The notes: generated by a model from the sequence alone, not told the origin. Positions 24,205 through 34,228 are shown, numbered from the stretch's first letter. The stretch is 64,000 bases of DNA from Sphingomonas sp. TDK1 (GCF_001650735.1 NZ_LXVY01000001.1:1-64000), one strand, 5' to 3'. A program made the numbers and translations.

Positions 24205-26553
24205 TCACGCCGTCGCCAACCGGCCGAACGAGGGTGGGCGATCGCCCGGCGCCTTGCCGAAGTCACGATTGGGCGTCTTCCCCATGCGAAAGCTGAGCGT
24301 GCCGCCGCGCACCAGATCGGCATGTGCCATCCAGCTCTTGCGCCACGGCCCGCCGTTCCAACGCACCTCCTGGACATAGGGCGCATCGGCACTCACGCCC
24401 GGCGCCTCGATCACCAGCCGCCGCCCGCCGCCCAGCGTCAGCGTGGCGCGGGCGTGCAGCGGGCTGCCGAACACATAGACACCGCTCACCGGATCGACCG
24501 GATAGAGGCCCAGCGCGCTCAGCACGTACCAGGCGCTCATCTGCCCGCAATCCTCATTGCCCGACAGCCCGTCCGGCGCATCGCGATACTGGCCTTCCAG
24601 CAGCATCCGCACCCGCGCCTGCGTCTTCCACGGCGCGCCGCAATAGGCGTAGAGATAGGCGATATGGTGGCTCGGCTCGTTGCCATGCGCATATTGGCCG
24701 ACCATCCCGCTCACGTCGGGCGGGGCACCGGCCGGCAGGCTGCTGTCGGCGGCGAACAGCGCATCCAGCTTCGCCTCGAACGCAGAATCACCGCCGAACA
24801 GATCGATCAGCCCATAGACGTCGTGCTGGTTGAGGAACGTCGCCTGCCACGCATTGCACTCGGTAAAGTCGCGCCAATGCGCGGTATCGTGGCCGAGAGC
24901 GCGGGGATCGAACGGCTCTGCCCAGCGGCCGTCGGCCAGCTTGGGCCGCATGAAACCGGTCTTCGCATCGAACAAATGGCGATAGTTGCGCGAGCGTTCG
25001 CGCAGCCGGGCGGAATCGTCGTGCGCACCCGCGGCCTCGGCGATCCGGGCCATTGCCCAATCGTCATAGGCATATTCCAGCGTCTTGCTGGCGGCTTCGG
25101 CCACCTTGTCGCTGGGAATGTAGCCAAGCCGCCGATAGGGATCGAGGCCCTTGACCGTCTCGTCGAACGCCAGTGTGCGGAAGCGCGGCCACAGTGCGGC
25201 AACGTCGATGCCGGTGACGCCCTTTTCCAGCGCTTCGGCGATCACCACCGCCGAATGCCAGCCGATCATACAATGCGTCTCGATCCCCTGCAGCGGCCAG
25301 ACCGGCGGGCCGCTGGGGCTCTCGAGGGTCATCCGCGCCAGCCCGCGCACCAGGTCGGCATTGCGCTCCGGCGCGGCCAGCGTCAGCAGCGGGTGCAGCG
25401 CCCGATAGGTGTCCCACAGCGAATAGGTGCTGTAATTATGCTGCCCCGCCGGCAGCGTGTGCACGGCCGTATCCATGCCGCGATAGCGCCCGTCGACGTC
25501 CGAAAACAGCGTCGGGGCCAGCATTGCGTGATAGGCGGCGGTGTAGAAGATGCGTGCCTGCGCCGCATCGCCGGTTTCCACCTGCAACCGGCCCAGCGCC
25601 GCCGTCCACGCCGCGCGGGCATCGGCCTGCACCCGATCGAAATCCCAGCCAGTGCCTTCGGCATCCAGGTTGCGGATCGCGCCCTCGACATCGACGCCGG
25701 ACAGCGCCACCTTCACCACCAGCGGCGCGTCGGCCGCATCGGGGAAGAGCAGCGCCGCCTTCAGCGCGGCCCCGGCCACCGCGTCGCCGCCGACAGGCCG
25801 ATCGTTGCTGCATAGCTGCGCTTCGGCAAAGGGACGCGACAGGCGCAGCGCGAAGTGGATCACCCGGCCGCTCGCCCATTGCTGGACGCGACGGCTGCCG
25901 ACCAGCATGTCGCGGCCGATCAGCCGCAGCGACGCATCTGTCACCGGCGTGCGACGCGGCGGATCATAGCCCTCGCTCGCCGGATCGGGCTCGTCTCGCG
26001 CGCCATGCGCCAGATCGATCAGCAGATGCCCCGCGGCCGGAAAGCGATAGCGATGCCAGCCGACGCGTTCCCCCACGGTCAGTTCGGCGGCAATCCCGCT
26101 ATCGGGGAAGCGGACAGCGTAATAGCCCGGCACGGCGCGCTCGTCGTCACGGCTGAAACGCTGGCGATAGCTACCCAGTGGTCGGTCCAGCGCGCCGGGA
26201 TCGAGCAGCACCGACCCGGTGCGCGGCACCACCAACAGGTCGAGCAGATCGCCCACCCCCGTTCCGCTGAGATGGGTGTGTGAGAAGCCCAGCATCGTGC
26301 CGTCGTCATGGTGATAGCCCGAACACGCGTCCCAGCGGGCATTGTCCGTATCCGGGGAAAGCTGGACCATGCTGAACGGCCGCGTCGCGCCCGGATAGCA
26401 ATGGCCGTGACCGCCGGTGCCGATGAACGGATCGACATGGGCGGCCGGGTCCGCCGAGGGAGCGGCGGCGGCTGGTGCTGCCCGCACCTCCCCCGCAGCA
26501 GCCGTCGCCGCGATGGCCAATCCTCCGGTCAGCACATCGCGGCGTGTCGTCAT
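24205..26553 (-). CDS. GH92 alpha-mannosidase, Tat-exported
   Basis: This 782-residue calcium-dependent exo-alpha-mannosidase is exported through the Tat pathway (TTRRDVLTGGLAIAATAAAG). The family pattern is complete. It has VDPFIGTGGHGHCYPGATRPFSMVQ near the start and FSHTHLSGTG, then YSLWDTYRALHPL, HGNEPSHHIAYLY, and GNEDCGQMSAWYVLSALGLYPV with the likely catalytic-base aspartate. It lies ten bases behind the TonB receptor gene, with GAGGAAG before its start, so it is the second gene of that operon. It should trim mannose from a glycan brought in by the receptor. Linkage preference (alpha-1,2 or other) cannot be read from the sequence. Confidence 0.94.
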   Translation of the reverse strand: MTTRRDVLTGGLAIAATAAAGEVRAAPAAAAPSADPAAHVDPFIGTGGHGHCYPGATRPFSMVQLSPDTDNARWDACSGYHHDDGTMLGFSHTHLSGTGVGDLLDLLVVPRTGSVLLDPGALDRPLGSYRQRFSRDDERAVPGYYAVRFPDSGIAAELTVGERVGWHRYRFPAAGHLLIDLAHGARDEPDPASEGYDPPRRTPVTDASLRLIGRDMLVGSRRVQQWASGRVIHFALRLSRPFAEAQLCSNDRPVGGDAVAGAALKAALLFPDAADAPLVVKVALSGVDVEGAIRNLDAEGTGWDFDRVQADARAAWTAALGRLQVETGDAAQARIFYTAAYHAMLAPTLFSDVDGRYRGMDTAVHTLPAGQHNYSTYSLWDTYRALHPLLTLAAPERNADLVRGLARMTLESPSGPPVWPLQGIETHCMIGWHSAVVIAEALEKGVTGIDVAALWPRFRTLAFDETVKGLDPYRRLGYIPSDKVAEAASKTLEYAYDDWAMARIAEAAGAHDDSARLRERSRNYRHLFDAKTGFMRPKLADGRWAEPFDPRALGHDTAHWRDFTECNAWQATFLNQHDVYGLIDLFGGDSAFEAKLDALFAADSSLPAGAPPDVSGMVGQYAHGNEPSHHIAYLYAYCGAPWKTQARVRMLLEGQYRDAPDGLSGNEDCGQMSAWYVLSALGLYPVDPVSGVYVFGSPLHARATLTLGGGRRLVIEAPGVSADAPYVQEVRWNGGPWRKSWMAHADLVRGGTLSFRMGKTPNRDFGKAPGDRPPSFGRLATA

Positions 26554-26563
26554 GCCGTCTTCC

Positions 26564-29350
26564 TCAGAACTTGTAGGTGGCGGTCAGCAAGGTGGTCGTG
26601 CCGGAATTGACGATGTCCGAAACGGCCAGGCTGTTCTTCCCGATATGCGCCCAATAGCTATAGGAATTGAACAGGTTGGAGACGGAGAGGTCCAGCTTCA
26701 GCGCCTTGGTCACTTCATAGCCGGCATGCACGTCGATGCGGTTGATCGGCCGCACCCACACATCGTCCCAGGTCGCGCCCTTGCCCAGCGTATCGTACAC
26801 CGAGATGTAGCTGCCGGTATGGGTGTAGTTCAGGTCGAGACCGATCGGCCCGGCCTCGTAGAACAGCTGCACATTGGCGAGCAGGTCTGGCGCGTTCTGG
26901 ATGCGGTCCATCCGCGTGCCGTCGCCCAGCACGTCGACCTTGGTCCACTGCCGCGTGATATTGCCGGCCACGCCCAGCCCGCTGAGCAGCCCGGGCAGCG
27001 CCGAGAATTTCTGCCGGGCGCTGGCTTCGATGCCGTAGATGTCGCCCGATCCACCATTTTGCGGGCGGAAGGTGATGGTGCCGGTGGTGACGCCCTGGTT
27101 GGTGCCGGTGACGATGCCGGCGCTGCTGCCCGCATCGAAGATGTAGTTGCGCAGGTGCTTGTAATAGCCCGCCAGCATCAGGTGGGTATCACCGAAATCC
27201 CATTCGCCCGACGCATCGATGTTGAGCGCGCGGATCGCCTTCAGGTCGGGATTGCCTTGGGTGATCGTCGTCACCCCGCCCGATACGTTGGTGCTCGACC
27301 CGCCACCCAGCTGCAGGAACGGCGGGCGGACATAGCTTGTCCACACGGATGCGCGGTACACGGCGTTGCCAGGGCGATAGTTGACCGCCACGCTGGGCAA
27401 CAGCGCATCGAACTTGGCGACGTTGCTGCCGAACGAGCCGGTCTGCGTCACGCCGTTCAGCGTCGGCGTCACCCAGAAGATGTTGTCGATCTGGCTGTGC
27501 TCGAAGCGCACACCGGGGATCACCTCGACCTGGTTGAACACCAGCTTTGCCATAGCATAGCCGGCATAGACCTGCTCGGTCGCCTTCTGCGTGTTGCAGT
27601 TGAAGCTGTTGATCGGGTTGCTGCCGCAGGTATCGATCGTCGCATCGGTTGCGCCGCCGAGCTTGTTGAACAGCGCGAACAGCTTGCCCTGGTCGATTTC
27701 CGGCACGCCCCAGCCGTAACGGCCCGGCCACACGCTGGGATAGGTGGTGGAAATGATGCCCAGGTCGCCGAACGTGTTGGCACCGCCATAGTTCGGCACG
27801 GTATAATCGCGGTTGGTGACGGTGCGCTTGCTCTTTTCGTAGCGCGCGCCGACCTTCACGAACTGCACCACGCTGTCGTCAAAGTCGTAGCGCAGGTCGA
27901 GCCTCGCGCCGCCCTTCTTCTGCTCGCTGGTCTGCGGCGTATATTCGGGCGCGCCGCCCGCTGCCGGCATCCCGGCAATATTCCCCAGCGCCCCTGCGAG
28001 CTGCGGTGTCAGCAGCGGAACGGGGTAGCCCTTATTATAGCCGAACAACGTCCCGCCGCCAAAATCCAGACCGTTGCCGCTGGCGCCCAGCGTACGCGCC
28101 GCCACTTCGATATGGTTGGGGCGTTCGTTGCTGCCCCAGCTGTAGAAGAGGTTGGGCGAAATCGTCAGCGCACCGCGCTTGAAGTCACCGCCCAGCTGCG
28201 CGGTGCCCAGCGTGGCAAGCGCAGGGTTGGTTTCGTACCAGAAGCGGGTCGAGACGTTGCTGAGGATCGGCGCGTAGAGGCCATTGCCCAGCGGCGTGCC
28301 GTTGGATCCGGTCTGCTTGTTCATCGCGATGATCTGGGTCAGGTGGCTGTTCTGCTCGGTGTCCGCGCGGGCATAGGTCACGCGGGCATAGACGCTGGTA
28401 CCGTCGTCCGGCCGCCAATCGAAGCTGGCGTTGCCGCCATAGCGTTCGGTCGAACCCGACGACATGCCGAAATTGGCGCCGGTCAGGATCAGGTTCGATG
28501 CGGGATCGAGGTTGCTTGGGTTCGAGCCATCGGCATTCTGCACGGCGAAGTCGAAGCCGAAATCGCAGCAGCCGGATGCCTGAATGCCGCCCACCAGACT
28601 GTTGGCGAAATGGCGGATGTCGTAAAAGGCACTGACATAGATTCCCAGCTGTTCGTCCGGCCCGAACTTGGTCGAGAAATCGCCACCCACGTTGAAGCCC
28701 AGGCCATCCTTGCCATAGGCGCGCGCGCGGCTTTCCAGCCGCCCGCCGACGGTGAGCGAACCCCGGGTACGATCGGTATAATCGAACGCCGAAGGGGTGC
28801 GGAAATCGATGGTGCCGCCGATCGCATCGCCCAACATATCGGGCTGCGAGGTCTTGTTGAGCACGATCGTCTGCAGACCGGAAGGCGGCAACAGGCTCAG
28901 CTGCACGCCGCGGCTATAGGGATTGCCCTGCGCCACCGCGACGCCGTTGATCAGGTTGAGATTATATTCGGAATTGAGGCCGCGAACGGAGACGAACATG
29001 CCCTCGCCGCGCGAGGCACCGTCAACGCCGCCGGCAAAGGCCGATCCGGTGTTCATCACGTTGATACCCGGCAGCATGCCCAGCGCCTCGGCAACGTTGT
29101 GCACCGCCGTATGCTTCAGGTCGTCGGCCGACAAGACGCTGGTGGTGTTGGAAGAGCGCATCTGCAGGCTGCTTGCCTCATAACGGGTGCCGACGACGAC
29201 GATGTCGTTGGCGGCGCTGCTATTGGTGTCGTCCTTCTTGGGCGCTGCCTGCTCGACCGTCTGCGCCGCAGCCAGATCCGGCAGGATCAGCATTCCCGCC
29301 ACCAATACTGTCCCGGCCAGCAACCGCACTCGCAGATTGGATCGCATCAT
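26564..29350 (-). CDS. TonB-dependent outer-membrane receptor partnered with GH92
   Basis: This 928-residue receptor has a signal peptide (cleavage near LAAAQ), a TonB-box-like DIVVVGTRYEASSL, a plug domain (about residues 60-190, with HNVAEALGMLPGINVM and SVRGLNSEYN) and a barrel ending TATYKF. ATG 29350 is chosen because GGGAG precedes it; ATG 29347 and GTG 29356 are alternatives. The GH92 gene follows within ten bases. The upstream region is AT-rich and contains a near match to the GGAA-N6-TTCC site seen between the RpiR gene and the permease operon. Its ligand is therefore probably a mannose-containing glycan or glycoconjugate. Confidence 0.93.
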   Translation of the reverse strand: MMRSNLRVRLLAGTVLVAGMLILPDLAAAQTVEQAAPKKDDTNSSAANDIVVVGTRYEASSLQMRSSNTTSVLSADDLKHTAVHNVAEALGMLPGINVMNTGSAFAGGVDGASRGEGMFVSVRGLNSEYNLNLINGVAVAQGNPYSRGVQLSLLPPSGLQTIVLNKTSQPDMLGDAIGGTIDFRTPSAFDYTDRTRGSLTVGGRLESRARAYGKDGLGFNVGGDFSTKFGPDEQLGIYVSAFYDIRHFANSLVGGIQASGCCDFGFDFAVQNADGSNPSNLDPASNLILTGANFGMSSGSTERYGGNASFDWRPDDGTSVYARVTYARADTEQNSHLTQIIAMNKQTGSNGTPLGNGLYAPILSNVSTRFWYETNPALATLGTAQLGGDFKRGALTISPNLFYSWGSNERPNHIEVAARTLGASGNGLDFGGGTLFGYNKGYPVPLLTPQLAGALGNIAGMPAAGGAPEYTPQTSEQKKGGARLDLRYDFDDSVVQFVKVGARYEKSKRTVTNRDYTVPNYGGANTFGDLGIISTTYPSVWPGRYGWGVPEIDQGKLFALFNKLGGATDATIDTCGSNPINSFNCNTQKATEQVYAGYAMAKLVFNQVEVIPGVRFEHSQIDNIFWVTPTLNGVTQTGSFGSNVAKFDALLPSVAVNYRPGNAVYRASVWTSYVRPPFLQLGGGSSTNVSGGVTTITQGNPDLKAIRALNIDASGEWDFGDTHLMLAGYYKHLRNYIFDAGSSAGIVTGTNQGVTTGTITFRPQNGGSGDIYGIEASARQKFSALPGLLSGLGVAGNITRQWTKVDVLGDGTRMDRIQNAPDLLANVQLFYEAGPIGLDLNYTHTGSYISVYDTLGKGATWDDVWVRPINRIDVHAGYEVTKALKLDLSVSNLFNSYSYWAHIGKNSLAVSDIVNSGTTTLLTATYKF

Positions 29351-29396
29351 TCCCACTCCCGCTGCGCCGAGGAAGCCGGCGCTCTATTTCAGACAT

Positions 29397-29410
29397 GGAA
29401 TGACAATGCC
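29397..29410. promoter_or_regulatory. near match to the RpiR-type site before the receptor
   Basis: GGAATGACAATGCC agrees with GGAA-N6-TTCC except for one base in the right arm, and shares GGAATGA with the better site at 30441. It lies in the AT-rich leader about 50 bases upstream of the receptor start. Confidence 0.35.
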
Positions 29411-29493
29411 AATATTATGTCAATCTGCAAATTTCATTTTGAATTTTTTTGGTCCCGGTGTTGCATTCCAGTCTCAACCCAGCCGCGGTGGCG

Positions 29494-30384
29494 CTATTCG
29501 GACGGCAGGTCGGCATCCTCCGCGGCCGTGCCGCGCGCCACTTCCAGCCGATAGGCGAGCCCGACGACCAGCGCCTGCGCGACACACAGCGAAGCTGCCA
29601 GCGAGCGGAATCCGCGCACTTCCGATTCGCGCACCAGCAGGGTCTGGGTGGCCAGCTTGGCGATCGGGCTCAGCTGGCTGTCGGAGATCGCCAGCACCTT
29701 GGCGCCAGCCGCGACGGCGGTTTCGACCGCACTGACGGTCTCCGGCGCATAGGCGTGATAGCTGGTGGCGATCAGCACATCGCCTGCGCCGATCGCGCGG
29801 AACTGCTGCTGCGAAAGCCCGCCCACACCGTCGAGCAGGATCGTCGGCTTGCCCGCGCGGGGAATGGCATAGGCGAAATAGGCGGCGACCGGAAAGGCAC
29901 GGCGCATTCCCGCGACATGGACGATATGCGCCTTTTCCAGCAGAGAAACTGCGTGCGCCAGCCCGTCATGGCCGATCACGTCGCGGAGGTTGCGCAGCGC
30001 GTTTATGTCGCCTTCGGTAAACTCGTCGATCAAAACGCCGACACCGTGATCGGAGACCGACTGGCTCACCGTAGCGTTGAACTGGTGCACCCGCTCGCCA
30101 TAGCCCAGCGGATTGTTCTGGGCGAGGAAGCTGTCACGCAGCAGCTTCTGCATCGGCCCCGCGCCGCTGAAGCCCAATGCCTTGGCAAACCGCACGATGG
30201 CGGAGGGCTGGCTATCCGAACGCGCCGCCACCACCGTCAGCGTCTGGAGCGCCGTCTCTTCGGGATGATCGAGGACATAGCGCGCAACCTGTTGCAGCCG
30301 CTTGCTTAGCGTGTCGTAGCGCGCCAGGATTGCCGCACGCAGTTCCTCGGCATTGGTCGGCAGTTCGGTAATGCTGTCCTCCAT
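29494..30384 (-). CDS. MurR/RpiR-family transcriptional regulator with SIS domain
   Basis: This 296-residue regulator has an N-terminal helix-turn-helix of the RpiR type (residues about 10-75: LSKRLQQVARYVLDHPEE, then VVAARSDSQPSAIVRFAKALGFSG). A C-terminal SIS phosphosugar-binding domain (about 135-260: HVAGMRRAFPVAAYFAYA, GDVLIATSYHAYAPETVSAVE) follows. ATG 30384 has GGAGG five bases upstream. It is divergent from the permease-kinase-GH4-GH2 operon and follows the receptor/GH92 operon. A SIS domain senses phosphorylated sugars, which fits the kinase in the divergent operon. Inositol regulators of rhizobia belong to the same family, so control of inositol use is an alternative. Confidence 0.92.
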   Translation of the reverse strand: MEDSITELPTNAEELRAAILARYDTLSKRLQQVARYVLDHPEETALQTLTVVAARSDSQPSAIVRFAKALGFSGAGPMQKLLRDSFLAQNNPLGYGERVHQFNATVSQSVSDHGVGVLIDEFTEGDINALRNLRDVIGHDGLAHAVSLLEKAHIVHVAGMRRAFPVAAYFAYAIPRAGKPTILLDGVGGLSQQQFRAIGAGDVLIATSYHAYAPETVSAVETAVAAGAKVLAISDSQLSPIAKLATQTLLVRESEVRGFRSLAASLCVAQALVVGLAYRLEVARGTAAEDADLPSE

Positions 30385-30440
30385 ACCATCCTCCAGCCCG
30401 CACCATAGCTGACAGATGTCGGTTTGCAATATTTGCGCCT

Positions 30441-30454
30441 GGAATGAAATTTCC
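30441..30454. promoter_or_regulatory. palindrome GGAA-N6-TTCC, RpiR-type operator candidate
   Basis: GGAATGAAATTTCC lies in the divergent region between the RpiR gene and the permease operon, just before a TTGACT box (30458). The motif GGAA-N6-TTCC is, as I recall, the one described for the RpiR-family inositol regulator IolR of Sinorhizobium meliloti. I have not checked this. Confidence 0.55.
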
Positions 30455-30555
30455 ATATTGACTTTATTTTGACACGCACCGTCTAATACGAGCATCGTTC
30501 CGTGGGGAAAATCGATGCCATCAGAAGCGTGCACAGCCTCGACACGGAAGCGAGC

Positions 30556-31938
30556 ATGACCCCGGCATTGCTGGCCCATAGCGTTGCCGATGCCGAGCCT
30601 TCGGCAGCGCCGCGTCGGCTGCTGGGCCTACCCGGCGCGATTTCGGCGAACCTGCTCAACATGATCGGCATCGGGCCGTTCATCACGATCCCGCTAGCGC
30701 TGTCCGCGATGGGCGGTCCACAGGCACTGCTCGGCTGGCTGCTCGGTGCCGTGTTGTGCATGTTCGACGGCTTCGTATGGGCCGAGCTGGGTTCGGCGTT
30801 GCCCCGTTCGGGCGGTTCGTTTCACTATCTGCGCGAAGCCTTCGGCCCGCGGCGGCTGGGCCGGCTGTTCGGCTTTCTGTACCTTTGGCAGGTGCTGCTG
30901 ACCGGGCCGATGTCGATTGCATCGGGCACCGTAGGCTTCGCGAAATACGCGACGTACCTGTGGCCGTCGCTCACCGGCTGGGAGATTGCGGCAATGGCGG
31001 CGGCGCTTTGCCTGCTGAACACGGTGCTGCTGTGGCGCGACGTGCGCTCGATCGAACGGCTTTCGGTAGTGGTCAGCGCCATCGTGATCGGCGCGTGCCT
31101 GTGGATCATCTGTTCGGGCGCGCTGCATTTCGATGCCGCCCGCGCCTTTGCCTTTCCGCCGGGCGCCTTCACGCTCAACCACGGCTTCTGGATGGGGCTG
31201 GGCGCGGCGACCCTGATCGGCGTCTATGATTATGGCGGGTACAACAATGTCTGCATGCTGGGCGGCGAAGTCCGCGACCCGCAGCGGACGATCCCCCGCG
31301 CCGTGCTGCTGTCGATCCCCATCGTCGCGCTGCTCTATATCGGGCTGAATCTCGCCATCCTCGGAGTATTGCCATGGCAGGAGGCCGCGCGCTCGCAAGC
31401 CGTGGTCGCCGATTTCATGCAGAAGCTCTACGGCCCGCTCGGCGGCACCACCGTCGCCATCCTGATCCTGATCGCCAGCTGGGGATCGGCGCTGGTCGTG
31501 CTGCTCGGCTATTCGCGCGTGCCCTATGCGGCGGCGGTGGAAGGCGAGTTCTTCACGCCCTTTGCCAGGCTGCACCCGCGCGGCGGCTTCCCCACGCTCT
31601 CACTGCTGTTCATGGGGCTCGCCTCCGCCGCGGCGTGCTTCATCTCGCTCGACAATCTGATCGCCGCGCTGATCGTGGTGCAGACGCTGTTCCAATATAC
31701 CGCGCAGTGCTTCGCGGTGGTGATGCTGCGCCGCCAGAAGCGGCCCGGCTTCCGCATGCCGCTCTATCCCGTGCCCGTCATCGTCACGCTGATCGGCTGG
31801 CTGTATATCGTCACCACCAGCAAGCCGATTCACATCGTCGCCGGCATCGCGATGGTGGTGCTGGGCTCGGCGATGTTCCTGCTGCTGGCCAAGACGCGTA
31901 ACCGCTGGCCGTTCGCGCCGTCGACGGAGACCCTTTGA
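30556..31938 (+). CDS. APC-superfamily permease
   Basis: This 460-residue inner-membrane protein has about twelve spans and the amino acid-polyamine-organocation pattern. The first span contains GAISANLLNMIGIGPFITIPLAL, followed by WAELGSALPRSGGSFHYLREAFG and, in the middle, YDYGGYNNVCMLGGEVRDPQRTIPRA. Start ATG 30556 has a modest GGAAG upstream; GTG 30502 is possible but less likely. It is the first gene of a plus-strand operon whose other members act on sugars. Such permeases usually carry amino acids or amines, so the cargo may be an amino sugar or related compound. This is inference from neighbours only. Confidence 0.88.
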   Translation: MTPALLAHSVADAEPSAAPRRLLGLPGAISANLLNMIGIGPFITIPLALSAMGGPQALLGWLLGAVLCMFDGFVWAELGSALPRSGGSFHYLREAFGPRRLGRLFGFLYLWQVLLTGPMSIASGTVGFAKYATYLWPSLTGWEIAAMAAALCLLNTVLLWRDVRSIERLSVVVSAIVIGACLWIICSGALHFDAARAFAFPPGAFTLNHGFWMGLGAATLIGVYDYGGYNNVCMLGGEVRDPQRTIPRAVLLSIPIVALLYIGLNLAILGVLPWQEAARSQAVVADFMQKLYGPLGGTTVAILILIASWGSALVVLLGYSRVPYAAAVEGEFFTPFARLHPRGGFPTLSLLFMGLASAAACFISLDNLIAALIVVQTLFQYTAQCFAVVMLRRQKRPGFRMPLYPVPVIVTLIGWLYIVTTSKPIHIVAGIAMVVLGSAMFLLLAKTRNRWPFAPSTETL

Positions 31939-32864
31939 TGCCTGCCCCCAATCTCGACGTCGCCGTGATCGGCGAAATCTACGTCGACCATGTCTTTTCC
32001 GGTTTCACCCGTTGGCCCGCGCCGGGAGAGGAAGTGACCACCGAAGCCTATACCCGGGAAGTGGGCGGCGGCGCGGCGGCCACGGCGTGCGGGCTCGCGC
32101 GACTCGACCGCACGGTGGCGCTGGTCGGGCTGGTTGGCGCCGATGACCGCGACTGGTTCGCTGCCAGGCTGGCTCGCTACGGCGTCGCGCCAGACGGGCT
32201 GCGCGTCGGCAATGGCGCCAGCGGCACCACCATCAGCGTCTCGACCGCGCAGGACCGGTCGTTCTTCACCCATATCGGCGTGAACCACGATGTCGGCGCG
32301 CTGGCGGCCGGCGCGGGGCTGGCGGTGCTGCTCTCGGCCCGCCATGTCCATTTCGCCATGCCATTGCCGCGCGCCGTGGCCGAACAGGTGCTGCCCGCGC
32401 TCAAGGCCGCCGGCATCACCATGTCGCTCGACATGGGGTATCAGCCCGAATGGCTCGCCGATCCAGCGAACCGGCCTACCCTCGCCGCGGTCGATTATCT
32501 GATCCCGAACGAGAAAGAGGCCGAGCTGCTTTGCGGCAGCACGGAAGTCGACGCCTTTTTCGACGCTGCCGAAACGCTCGGCATCGCCCATCCGATGGTG
32601 AAGCTGGGCGCTCGCGGAGCCGCGGCACGGGAGGACGGGCACACCGTCTCCGTCGCGCCGCCGCCGGTCGAGGCGGTCGACGCCACTGGCGCGGGCGATG
32701 CCTTCGACGCCGGCTTCATCGACGCGCTGCTCGACGACGCCGATCCCAAGACGCGGTTGCAGCACGGCTGCATCACCGGCGCGCTTTCGACGCGCCAGCC
32801 CGGTGCGCTTGCCGCCATTCCCGACCGACACGAACTCCGGAGTACCCATGACCGTTTCTATTGA
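31938..32864 (+). CDS. PfkB-family carbohydrate kinase
   Basis: This is a 308-residue ATP-dependent sugar kinase. It has the N-terminal GGGAAATACGLARL (residues 43-56) and the C-terminal PfkB signature DATGAGDAFDAGF with the catalytic base D254. Start ATG 31938 overlaps the permease stop (TGATG), and its 3' end overlaps the GH4 start by 17 bases, so the three genes are translationally coupled. Within the operon it would phosphorylate either the imported glycoside before GH4 acts or a released sugar. The substrate cannot be told from sequence. Confidence 0.92.
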   Translation: MPAPNLDVAVIGEIYVDHVFSGFTRWPAPGEEVTTEAYTREVGGGAAATACGLARLDRTVALVGLVGADDRDWFAARLARYGVAPDGLRVGNGASGTTISVSTAQDRSFFTHIGVNHDVGALAAGAGLAVLLSARHVHFAMPLPRAVAEQVLPALKAAGITMSLDMGYQPEWLADPANRPTLAAVDYLIPNEKEAELLCGSTEVDAFFDAAETLGIAHPMVKLGARGAAAREDGHTVSVAPPPVEAVDATGAGDAFDAGFIDALLDDADPKTRLQHGCITGALSTRQPGALAAIPDRHELRSTHDRFY

Positions 32865-34227
32865 CCGCAAGCTCGTCCTGATCGGCGGCGGCGGGGTCCG
32901 CACGCCGCTCGTCACCTTCGGCGTCAACGACGCGGCCGAAGCGTTGGGCGCCCGCGAACTCGTGCTGTGGGATCCCGATGCCGATCGGCTCGCGATCATG
33001 GCGGCGCTGGGCCGCGCGATCGTGAAGGCCGAGGGCGGCAGCCTGATCGTCCGCGAAGCCAGCTCGATCGAAGACGCCGTCGAAGGCGCCGCCTTCGTGA
33101 TGAACTCGATCCGCGTCGGCGGCATCGCCGGCCGCGCCGCCGATGAGCGCACCGCGATCGACCATGGCTATCCCGGTCAGGAGACCACCGGCCCGGCCGG
33201 CGCCGCCATGGCGATGCGCACCGTGCCGATCGCGATAGAGCAGGCGCGGCTGGTGGAAAAGCTCAGCCCCGATGGCTGGATCGTCAACTTCACCAATCCG
33301 GCGGGCCTGATCACCCAGGCGGTGGCCGATCACAGCAACGCCAAGATCGTCGGCATCTGCGACACGCCAACCGAGCTGTTCCACAACATCGCCCATGCCC
33401 TCGGCGCGACGCTGGCGGATGTCGAGTGCGACTATGTCGGCCTCAACCATCTCGGCTGGGTGCGCGGCATCCGACTGCACGGCGAAGACGTGTTCGATCG
33501 CGTGCTGGCCGACGATGCGATCCTCGACAAGCTCTATACCGCCCCGGTGTTCGACAAGGCGATGATCCGCACGCTGCGACTGATCCCCACCGAATATCTG
33601 TTCTTCTATTATGAGCGCCGCCGCGCGCTGGCCAACCAATGCAAGCACGGATCGAGCCGCGGCACCGAAGTCGAAGCGCTCAATGTCGAGCTGATCGCCA
33701 CGCTGCGCGACCGGCTGGGCGCCGATGACGGCCCCGGTGCGATCGCCGCCTATGCCGCCTATCTCAACCGCCGCTCGGGTTCGTATATGAAGCTGGAGGC
33801 CGAAGGCGGCTCGGCCTTCGACCCCGAATCGACCTTCGACATCGATCCGTTCCGTGTCGCCAGCGGCTATCACCGCATCGCGATCGATGTGATGAGCGCG
33901 CTCACCGGCGCCGTGCCGGCGACGATCGTGGTCAACACCCGCAATCGCGGCGCCGTGCCCGATCTGCCCGAGCGTTCGATCGTCGAAACCTCGTCGCAGA
34001 TCAGCCGCGACAGCATCACCCCGCTGCCGATCGCGCCGCTGCCCGATCCCGCGATCGGCCTTGTCCATGGCATCAAGGCCTATGAGCGCGCCGCGATCGA
34101 AGCGGCGATCACCGGCGAGCGGCTGGCCGCGCGCAAGGCGCTGCTGATCCACCCGGCGATCGGCGAATGGGATCCGACCGGCGCGCTGCTCGCCGATCTG
34201 CTGGACCCCACCTGCCAGCATTGCTGA
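32848..34227 (+). CDS. GH4 NAD-dependent glycosidase (6-phospho-glycosidase type)
   Basis: This 459-residue enzyme belongs to GH4, which cleaves glycosides by an NAD- and metal-dependent oxidation-elimination route. The Rossmann motif GGGGVRTP (13-20), FTNPAGLIT with N149-P150 nearby, the metal ligand C171 in [10 protein letters not shown] and H201 in GLNHLGW are all present. The C-D-x-P context is of the kind seen in phospho-glycosidases rather than the C-H-x forms of alpha-galactosidases, from memory. ATG 32848 has CCGGAG upstream and lies inside the kinase gene. No PTS gene is nearby; the kinase may provide the phosphate. Confidence 0.9.
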   Translation: MTVSIDRKLVLIGGGGVRTPLVTFGVNDAAEALGARELVLWDPDADRLAIMAALGRAIVKAEGGSLIVREASSIEDAVEGAAFVMNSIRVGGIAGRAADERTAIDHGYPGQETTGPAGAAMAMRTVPIAIEQARLVEKLSPDGWIVNFTNPAGLITQAVADHSNAKIVGICDTPTELFHNIAHALGATLADVECDYVGLNHLGWVRGIRLHGEDVFDRVLADDAILDKLYTAPVFDKAMIRTLRLIPTEYLFFYYERRRALANQCKHGSSRGTEVEALNVELIATLRDRLGADDGPGAIAAYAAYLNRRSGSYMKLEAEGGSAFDPESTFDIDPFRVASGYHRIAIDVMSALTGAVPATIVVNTRNRGAVPDLPERSIVETSSQISRDSITPLPIAPLPDPAIGLVHGIKAYERAAIEAAITGERLAARKALLIHPAIGEWDPTGALLADLLDPTCQHC

Positions 34228-34228
34228 C

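Noticed and set aside
26417-29554. Open frame of 1045 codons on the plus strand
   Set aside because: It is antisense to the second TonB receptor and GH92 genes and has no recognisable motif; the minus-strand genes are certain.
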